Positions 58,303-64,000 of a stretch of DNA of 64,000 nt are shown piece by piece; the stretch's first letter is position 1; every line of letters starts with the position of its first letter. Where the stretch lies: assembly GCF_000382285.1 (NCBI RefSeq), contig NZ_KB907929.1, forward strand, positions 62,001 to 126,000, in the 5' to 3' direction. The notes under the pieces are model-generated. The model did no database searches, was not told where the DNA came from, and was given only the letters and a program-made list of their open reading frames with translations. Source of the DNA: Solimonas variicoloris DSM 15731. GTDB taxonomy: Bacteria > Pseudomonadota > Gammaproteobacteria > Nevskiales > Nevskiaceae. The translations under genes and the position numbers were made by a program.

Positions 58303-59394
58303 CTAGAAAAACTGCCGCAGCAGGTCGTCGCCGCACACTTCGAGACGCCAGCCGGCGAGCACCGGCACCTGTGCGGTCTCGCCGCGGCGCAGCAGTTCGA
58401 CGAGGTCGGCGCGCGGCGCCAGATAACCGGGCGGCAGGCTGAGCTGCGCGGCGCGTGCCTGCACCGCGGTCTGGATCTCGCGCAGGCGCGCCTTCTGCTC
58501 GGCGCTGAGTTCTTCGTCGGCGTAGCGACGGCGCGCCGGCTCGTCGCGCGCCTCGGCGATCAGTGCCAGCAGCTGCGGGCCGTGCCGCTCCAGCGTCTTC
58601 GCCGGCAGCACGCCGAGCGCTTCGAGCTGACCCATCGACAGCGGCTGGCGTTCGGCCAGGCGGTAGACGGCATCGTCGTCGAGGATCCATTTGCGCGGCC
58701 GGTCGCGCTTCTGCGCTTCCGTCTCGCGCCACGCGGCCAGGCGTGCGGCGACGGTCTGTTCGGGAGCGCCCATGCGCGCCAGGCCGCGCAGGCGCTCCCA
58801 GGCATCCTCGGGGCGCGTCTCGTAGGTCTCCGGCTTCGACAGGCGCGCGCAGTCCTCGGCGAGCCAGCCGAGCCGGCCGCGCGCGGCCAGATCGTCCTGC
58901 AGGCGCGGGAAGATCGTCGCCAGATGCTCGACGTCGGCGGCGGCGTAGGCGAGCTCGGCTTCGCTCAGCGGGCGCCGCGCCCAGTCGGTGCGCGACAGGC
59001 TCTTGTCGAGCGTGATGCCGAGCGTGCGTTCGATCAGGCCGGCATAGCCGATCTGGTCGCCGATGCCGAGCAGGGTCGCGGCGATCTGCGTGTCGAACAG
59101 TGGCTGCGGGCACTGCCGGCGCAGCTGCACGAGGATCTCCAGATCCTGCGCGGCGGCGTGGAAGACCTTGATCGAGCCGGGCGCGTACAGCACGTCGAGC
59201 AGCGGCTCGAGCGAGGGCAGGGCCAGGGTGTCGACGCAGACGGCGTGTGCGCCGTCGCCGATCTGGATCAGGCACAGCTTCGGGTAGTAGGTGTCGACGC
59301 GGATGAATTCGGTGTCGACGGTGAGCCAGGTGCGGTGCGCCCAGCGTTCGAGGTGGGGCGCGAGGGCCTCGGGAGTTTGGATCAGCTCGGTCAT
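58303..59394 (-). CDS. rnd: ribonuclease D
   Basis: A 363-residue 3'-5' exoribonuclease of the DEDD family. The exonuclease motifs are VDTEFIRVDTYYP (Exo I), FHAAAQDLEIL (Exo II) and YAAADVEHL (Exo III, Y-x3-D). HRDC-like helical domains follow, at about 205-290 (LRGLARMGAPEQTVAARLAAWRE) and towards the C-terminus. It matures tRNA and other small RNA 3' ends. The start at 59394 fits the usual N-terminus just before LTVDTEF. Its promoter would lie in the 88 bases shared with the next divergent gene. Confidence 0.93.
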   Translation of the reverse strand: MTELIQTPEALAPHLERWAHRTWLTVDTEFIRVDTYYPKLCLIQIGDGAHAVCVDTLALPSLEPLLDVLYAPGSIKVFHAAAQDLEILVQLRRQCPQPLFDTQIAATLLGIGDQIGYAGLIERTLGITLDKSLSRTDWARRPLSEAELAYAAADVEHLATIFPRLQDDLAARGRLGWLAEDCARLSKPETYETRPEDAWERLRGLARMGAPEQTVAARLAAWRETEAQKRDRPRKWILDDDAVYRLAERQPLSMGQLEALGVLPAKTLERHGPQLLALIAEARDEPARRRYADEELSAEQKARLREIQTAVQARAAQLSLPPGYLAPRADLVELLRRGETAQVPVLAGWRLEVCGDDLLRQFF

Positions 59395-59482
59395 GTCGTG
59401 TCGTGGTCGCGCGCGGACGGTTGGTCCGCGCGGCGCGGTGCAGACCACTAGAATATCGGCCTTCGTCACCCGCCGACCAGCC

Positions 59483-60061
59483 ATGCTCGCTTCCATCGTC
59501 AACGCCACCCTGCGCATCCTCACTTTCCGCGCCGGTCCGCAGGACTTTCCATACGACCCGAAGCTGACGGCGCCGCTGGTGCTGCTGGCGGCGCTCGCCA
59601 CCGGCCTGCAGGCGATGCCGCTGCTGCCGTTTGCCGGCGCCGTCGCGGCGGCAATCGCCACGGTCGCGGCGCTGGCCATGGCCACGCGCTTCGTGCTGCG
59701 CATGCGCCAGCTCGACGCGCGTTTCCACCAGACCTTCGCTGCGCTGCTCGCGACCAACGCGGTGCTGACGCTGCTGATCGTGCCGTTCGCATCGCAGCTG
59801 GCGCCGGCGCTGCACGAGATTTCCGCGAACCCGGCGCTGATCGAGCATCCCGAGCAGATGAAGGCGACGCTGCCGCTGGGCGTGACCTTCCTGATGCTGC
59901 TGCTGTCGTTCTGGAGCCTGCTGGTCAACGCCTCGATCTTCCGCCACGCGCTCAATGCGACCTACTTCGTCGGCCTGATGATCGCGTTCGGCGTCGCGCT
60001 GACGCTGCAGGTCTTCGTCAACGTCATCGTCAGCCTCGTGGTCGGCACGAGCGCCACCTGA
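59483..60061 (+). CDS. conserved inner membrane protein of unknown function
   Basis: A 192-residue protein with four or five hydrophobic segments (about 30-70, 85-107, 128-150 and 160-187), a short polar N-terminus (FRAGPQDFPYDPKL) and no catalytic motif. I do not recognise the family with confidence; similar small membrane proteins precede mpl in some gammaproteobacteria. A TAGAAT hexamer lies about 25 bases upstream of the ATG. It is separated from mpl by 7 bases and probably co-transcribed with it. Confidence 0.75.
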   Translation: MLASIVNATLRILTFRAGPQDFPYDPKLTAPLVLLAALATGLQAMPLLPFAGAVAAAIATVAALAMATRFVLRMRQLDARFHQTFAALLATNAVLTLLIVPFASQLAPALHEISANPALIEHPEQMKATLPLGVTFLMLLLSFWSLLVNASIFRHALNATYFVGLMIAFGVALTLQVFVNVIVSLVVGTSAT

Positions 60062-60068
60062 GTCCGCC

Positions 60069-61412
60069 ATGCATCTGCACATTCTCGGCATCTGCGGCAC
60101 GTTCATGGCCGGCATCGCGGCGATCGCGCGCGAGGCCGGGCACAAGGTCACCGGCTCCGACGCCAACGCCTGGCCGCCGATGTCGACGCAGCTGGAGGCG
60201 CTCGGCATCACCGTGATGCAGGGTTACGAGCCGGCGCACCTGTCGCCGGTGCCGGACATCGTCGTCGTCGGCAACGTCGTCACGCGCGGCAACGCGGCGA
60301 TGGAATACGTGCTCGACGGCGGCCTGCCGTACACCTCCGGCCCGCAGTGGCTCGCCGAAAACGTGCTCTACGGCCGGCACGTGCTCGCCGTCGCCGGCAC
60401 GCACGGCAAGACCACGACCACCTCGCTGCTCGCCTGGCTGCTGGAGTACGCGGGCCTGGAGCCGGGCTTTCTGGTCGGCGGCGTGCCGCAGAACTTCGGC
60501 ATCTCGGCGCGGCTCGGCAAGTCGAAGTATTTCGTCATCGAGGCCGACGAGTACGACACCGCATTCTTCGACAAGCGCAGCAAGTTCGTGCACTACCGGC
60601 CGCGCACGGCGATCCTCAACAACCTCGAATACGATCACGCCGACATCTTCCCGGACCTCGCCGCGATCGAGCGCCAGTTCCACCATCTGGTGCGCACCGT
60701 GCCGCGTTCCGGGCGGCTGGTCGTCAACGGGCGCAGCGAGGCGCTGACGCGCGTGCTGCAGCAGGGCTGCTGGAGCGAGGTCGTGCGCTTCGACGTGGCG
60801 CAAGGCTGGCATGCCGAGGGCGAGCCGCAGGACTACGAGCTGTTCATCGGCGCCAGCGCGCAGGGCCGCGTCAGCTCGCCGCTCGCCGGCCTGCACAACC
60901 GCACCAACACGCTGGCCGCGTTCGCCGCCGCGCAGCACGTCGGCGTGCCGCTGTCGACGCTGATCGAGGGCCTGCAATCGTTCCGCAGCGTCAAGCGCCG
61001 GCTCGAAGTGGTCGGCGAGGCCGGCGGTGTCACGGTCTACGACGATTTCGCGCACCATCCGACCGCGATCGAAGTGACGATCGACGCGCTGCGCCGCCAG
61101 CCGGGCGGGCGCGTGCTCGCGGTGCTGGAGCCGCGTTCGAACACCATGCGTCTCGGCACGCAGGCCGACGAGCTGGCGCACAGCCTGCGCGACGCCGATC
61201 TGTGCTTCGTCTACGCGCGTCCGGATCTGAAGTGGGACGCGCCGCGCGCGCTCGAACGCGTCGGCGCGCGCCTGCGCATCGCCACCGAGCTGGACGAGCT
61301 GATCGCGCGCATCGCCGCCGAGGCGCGGCCGGGCGATCGCGTGCTGGTCATGAGCAACGGTGACTTCGGCGGCATCCACGGCAAGCTGCTGCAGCGCCTG
61401 CGCGCCGGCTGA
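60069..61412 (+). CDS. mpl: UDP-N-acetylmuramate:L-Ala-gamma-D-Glu-meso-DAP ligase
   Basis: A 447-residue Mur-ligase family enzyme. It begins MHLHILGICGTFMAGIAAIA (nucleotide-sugar binding), has the ATP motif GTHGKTTTTSLL near residues 110-121, the conserved EADEYDTAFFDKRSKF typical of Mpl, and NNLEYDHADIF. Mpl reattaches the recycled tripeptide to UDP-MurNAc during cell-wall recycling. Length is close to E. coli Mpl (457 residues). It follows a small membrane protein gene by 7 bases. Confidence 0.95.
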   Translation: MHLHILGICGTFMAGIAAIAREAGHKVTGSDANAWPPMSTQLEALGITVMQGYEPAHLSPVPDIVVVGNVVTRGNAAMEYVLDGGLPYTSGPQWLAENVLYGRHVLAVAGTHGKTTTTSLLAWLLEYAGLEPGFLVGGVPQNFGISARLGKSKYFVIEADEYDTAFFDKRSKFVHYRPRTAILNNLEYDHADIFPDLAAIERQFHHLVRTVPRSGRLVVNGRSEALTRVLQQGCWSEVVRFDVAQGWHAEGEPQDYELFIGASAQGRVSSPLAGLHNRTNTLAAFAAAQHVGVPLSTLIEGLQSFRSVKRRLEVVGEAGGVTVYDDFAHHPTAIEVTIDALRRQPGGRVLAVLEPRSNTMRLGTQADELAHSLRDADLCFVYARPDLKWDAPRALERVGARLRIATELDELIARIAAEARPGDRVLVMSNGDFGGIHGKLLQRLRAG

Positions 61413-61502
61413 GCGCCCGTACAGGAGCGCCCGCGCCGGCGGCCGCCAGCTGCCGCTGCTGGCCGACCGCCGCGCCGGGGGATGAGCCCCCGGTGGCGTC
61501 CG

Positions 61503-62534
61503 TCAGCCTGCCGCGTGCAGGACGTGCTCGGCCTGCAGATCGGCGTGGTAGCTGGAGCGCACCATCGGGCCGCTGGCGACGTGCGAGAAGCCCATCTGCT
61601 CGCCGACCACGCGCAGACGCTCGAACTCTTCCGGCGTCACGTAGCGCGCCACCGGCAGATGGTTCTTCGACGGCTGCAGATACTGGCCGAGCGTCAGCAT
61701 GTCGACGCCGTGCGCGCGCAGATCGCGCATCACCTGCTCGATCTCCTCGATCGTCTCGCCGAGGCCCAGCATCAGGCCGGACTTGGTCGGCACGTTCGGG
61801 TGCAGGGCCTTGAAGCGCTCGAGCAGGTCGAGCGACCACTCGTAGTCCGAGCCCGGGCGCGCCTGCTTGTAGAGACGCGGGATGGTCTCGAGGTTGTGGT
61901 TGAAGACGTCCGGCGGGTTGTCCTTGAAGATGGTCAGCGCCGGGTCCATGCGGCCGCGGAAATCCGGCACCAGCACTTCGATCGTCAGCTGCGGCGAGAG
62001 CTTGCGCGATTCGGCGATGCAGGCCGCAAAATGCGCGGCGCCGCCGTCCGGCAGGTCGTCGCGGTCGACCGAGGTGATGACGACGTAGCGCAGGCCCATG
62101 TCGCGGATCGTCTCGGCGAGGTGGCGCGGCTCGTCGGCGTCGAGCGGATTCGGCCGGCCGTGGGCGACGTCGCAGAACGGGCAGCGCCGCGTGCAGATGT
62201 CGCCCATGATCATGAACGTCGCGGTGCCCTTGCCGAAGCATTCGCCGAGGTTCGGGCAGGAGGCTTCCTCGCAGACCGTATGCAGCTTGGCGTCGCGCAG
62301 CACGTTCTTCAGGCGCGCGACTTCCGGCGTGCCCTGGCTCTTGGCGCGGATCCACGTCGGCTTGCGCAGCGGCGCGGCGGTCGCCTCGATCTTGATCGGG
62401 ATGCGCGCCATCTTGTCGGCGCCGCGCAGCTTCTCGCCCTGGACCACGGGCTTGATCGCCGGCCTGTCGGTCGGCGACGCGGGATTGGAGGGGGTGGCGC
62501 TCAAGGGCGACTCCGCGTGAAACGGGGCGGCCAT
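61503..62534 (-). CDS. lipA: lipoyl synthase
   Basis: A radical SAM enzyme, 343 residues with the listed start. The auxiliary cluster motif [12 protein letters not shown] and the radical SAM motif CTRRCPFC are intact, followed by [13 protein letters not shown] and NLET. It inserts two sulfur atoms into octanoyl groups on lipoyl domains. A TTG at 62504 preceded by GGAG is a possible alternative start that would shorten the N-terminus by ten residues; the first 45 residues are not conserved either way. lipB is not next to it in this window. Confidence 0.95.
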   Translation of the reverse strand: MAAPFHAESPLSATPSNPASPTDRPAIKPVVQGEKLRGADKMARIPIKIEATAAPLRKPTWIRAKSQGTPEVARLKNVLRDAKLHTVCEEASCPNLGECFGKGTATFMIMGDICTRRCPFCDVAHGRPNPLDADEPRHLAETIRDMGLRYVVITSVDRDDLPDGGAAHFAACIAESRKLSPQLTIEVLVPDFRGRMDPALTIFKDNPPDVFNHNLETIPRLYKQARPGSDYEWSLDLLERFKALHPNVPTKSGLMLGLGETIEEIEQVMRDLRAHGVDMLTLGQYLQPSKNHLPVARYVTPEEFERLRVVGEQMGFSHVASGPMVRSSYHADLQAEHVLHAAG

Positions 62535-62575
62535 TGTAGCGCCAACCCGCCGGGGCACCGGCCGGGCAGGGCGCC

Positions 62576-63349
62576 TCAGGCCGCCAGCGCGGCCGGTACC
62601 GCCTGGTGCAGGCCCAGTTCGATTTCGATCGCCGTCTGCGCCGCCAGCGCCAGTTCGGCGCGTTCGCGGCCGCGGCTGTCGAGCGGCGGGCAGTAGATCA
62701 CCTCGACCTCGATGCACGGCTCGCGCAGCACGCGCAGCACGTGGCGCAGCAGATCGTCGTCGCCGATGAACGGCGCGACGCGGCGGCCGTCGGGGGCCGG
62801 CAGATAGCGCAGCGCGACCGGCTGCACCGCGCACCTGGCTTCGATCGCCGTCGCCAGCAGGCGGGCGTGGAACGGCAGCACGCGGGTGCCGTCGGTGGTG
62901 GTGCCTTCCGGGAACAGCACGACCGCGCCGCCGCTGCGCAGGTAGACGCTGAGGCGATCGAGCAGCGGCCGCGAGCCGCCCTTGCCGCGGCGGATGTAGA
63001 AGCTGCCCGCGGCGGTCGCCAGCGAGCCGGCCAGCGGCCAGTTGCGGATCTCGGATTTGGCGATGAAGCGCAGCGGTTCGACCGAGCCCATCAGCGGGAT
63101 GTCGAGCCAGGACACGTGATTGGCGACCGTCAGGTGCGCGCCTTCGGCCGGCGTGCCGCGGACCGCGATGCGCAGGCCGAGGATGCGCAGCAGGCGACGA
63201 TGCCACCAGCCGGCCATGCCGAGGCGGTCGAGGCGCTCGCCGATGTCGAGCGCCACCAGCATCGCCATCAGCAGGCCGACGCCGAGGTGTGTGGCGACGC
63301 CGGTGCCGCGCCACAGCGTGCGCAGCGTGGCGAGCGATGCGTCGCGCAT
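62576..63349 (-). CDS. olsA: 1-acyl-sn-glycerol-3-phosphate/lyso-ornithine lipid acyltransferase (OlsA/PlsC-like)
   Basis: A 257-residue acyltransferase with a membrane segment at about 18-36 and the PlsC motifs NHVSWLD (NHxxxxD, block I) and FPEGTTTDG (block III). It could acylate lysophosphatidic acid or lyso-ornithine lipid. Its start codon overlaps the stop codon of the OlsB-like gene upstream by one base (ATGA), and this gene order (OlsB-type GNAT then PlsC-type enzyme) is that of ornithine lipid synthesis in pseudomonads, which favours the OlsA role. Substrate assignment is inference from the pair. Confidence 0.85.
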   Translation of the reverse strand: MRDASLATLRTLWRGTGVATHLGVGLLMAMLVALDIGERLDRLGMAGWWHRRLLRILGLRIAVRGTPAEGAHLTVANHVSWLDIPLMGSVEPLRFIAKSEIRNWPLAGSLATAAGSFYIRRGKGGSRPLLDRLSVYLRSGGAVVLFPEGTTTDGTRVLPFHARLLATAIEARCAVQPVALRYLPAPDGRRVAPFIGDDDLLRHVLRVLREPCIEVEVIYCPPLDSRGRERAELALAAQTAIEIELGLHQAVPAALAA

Positions 63350-64000
63350 CAGCCGTGTTCGGGCGCCGGGGCGTCGGCGGCCGCCTGGGTCTGGCCGAGG
63401 AAGTGGCGTGCGTAGCGCGGATTCAGGTCGCTGACGTTGAGCAGCATGAACACGTCGACGCAGTTGAAGTCGCGGTCCCAGTAGGCTTCGCCGCAGGCCT
63501 TGGCGCCGAGGCTCAGGTAGGCCTTCAGCAGCGGCGGCATGCGCGGCTTCTCGGTGCTGCGGCGGTCGGCCGCCGGCATCGGAATGTACGGCCGCACGCG
63601 CTGGCTCTCCGGCGCCATGTACTGCGCGCGGATCTGATCGAGGATGGCGTGCGCCGTCGCACCGCCGTCCTCGAGGCCGATCGAGGCGCAGCCGAACAGG
63701 TAGTCGTAGCCGTGATTGACGATGTAGCTGGCGATGCCCTGCCACAGCGTCGCGATCACCGCGCCGTTGCGGTACTCGGCGTCGACGCAGGTGCGGCCGA
63801 TTTCCATCACGCGGCCCGGCAGCGAATCGAGCATGGCCAGATCGAACTCGCTGGCCGAGTAGAAGCCGCCGGCCGCCGGTGCGCGCTCGCCGGTCAGGAT
63901 GCGCGTGCAGGCGACGATGCGGCCGCTGTCCACATTGCGCACCGTCAGGTGGCGGCAATGCGGGTCGTACTGGTCGTGGTCGAGGCCGGCTGCGCCGCCG
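63349..64000 (-). CDS. olsB: OlsB-like GNAT (ornithine N-acyltransferase / hemolysin-type), 5' end beyond the window
   Basis: The frame is open to the window edge. It reads [27 protein letters not shown], then [34 protein letters not shown] and the later [32 protein letters not shown], all typical of the OlsB/PF13444 acyl-ACP-dependent GNAT fold. OlsB makes lyso-ornithine lipid from ornithine and 3-hydroxyacyl-ACP, and the adjacent OlsA completes it. An internal GTG at 63942 is not the true start because family similarity continues upstream of it. Confidence 0.85.
   Translation of the reverse strand, partial: GGAAGLDHDQYDPHCRHLTVRNVDSGRIVACTRILTGERAPAAGGFYSASEFDLAMLDSLPGRVMEIGRTCVDAEYRNGAVIATLWQGIASYIVNHGYDYLFGCASIGLEDGGATAHAILDQIRAQYMAPESQRVRPYIPMPAADRRSTEKPRMPPLLKAYLSLGAKACGEAYWDRDFNCVDVFMLLNVSDLNPRYARHFLGQTQAAADAPAPEHG

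Overview
The window is a gene-dense, very GC-rich chromosomal segment of a gammaproteobacterium. Several neighbourhoods point there: maf-rng-yhdP-nitrilase-tldD and coaD-fdx-ggt (both in the order I recall from Pseudomonas), ybhP-clsB, an olsB-olsA pair, and a short adenylate kinase without a LID domain, as in Xanthomonas relatives. Together with a CYP153A alkane hydroxylase and an RND/DUF1329/DUF1302 cluster, I would guess Nevskiales/Solimonadaceae or nearby Xanthomonadales. That placement is inference, not something the sequence proves.

Layout. 1-4.6 kb: the 3' end of a DUF4105 protein, a GFA-fold protein, a DMT transporter, a class II aldolase and an exported class II cyclic-nucleotide phosphodiesterase. 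4.7-13.7 kb: a tightly packed plus-strand run of maf, rng, yhdP, nitrilase, tldD and a GNAT protein, mostly with 4-base stop/start overlaps. 13.8-17 kb: tfoX-like, rsmD, coaD, yfhL ferredoxin, then a broken gamma-glutamyltransferase. 17-27.3 kb: HD hydrolase, exonuclease III, PafA-type phosphatase, oligopeptidase A, GIDE/LemA pair, lipoprotein hydrolase, gamma carbonic anhydrase, gpmA. 27.5-31.6 kb: a triheme cytochrome c with a two-subunit molybdenum hydroxylase. 31.7-38.4 kb, minus strand: NlpC/P60, a TonB receptor with a small His/Cys protein, clsB-ybhP, an HExxH protein and an AraC regulator. 38.6-46.2 kb, plus strand and divergent from the regulator: an RND/MMPL pump, DUF1329, DUF1302 and a YCF48-like propeller, probably one envelope system for a hydrophobic compound.

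46.2-53.0 kb is an accessory mosaic. In order it holds: a decayed IS1182-type element with visible terminal inverted repeats; a diverged second copy of the AraC/RND divergent promoter region carrying truncated ends of both genes; a truncated, frameshifted desaturase-ferredoxin reductase fusion; a truncated IS3-type transposase; an intact ferredoxin-CYP153A pair of clearly lower GC content; and a decayed ISL3-type element that abuts an MFS transporter lacking its N-terminus. The P450 pair is the only apparently intact metabolic cargo, and no reductase for it is in the window.

54-64 kb returns to ordinary chromosome: PAF-acetylhydrolase-like protein, fructokinase, a small membrane protein, ppa, adk, rnd, a membrane protein, mpl, lipA, and olsA/olsB (the latter cut by the window end). 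Four convincing intrinsic terminators are visible (27.3, 31.6, 56.9 and 58.25 kb). I saw no tRNA or rRNA genes and no CRISPR array. No gene-free stretch exceeds about 300 bases; the longest, 1556-1821, holds nothing I can name.
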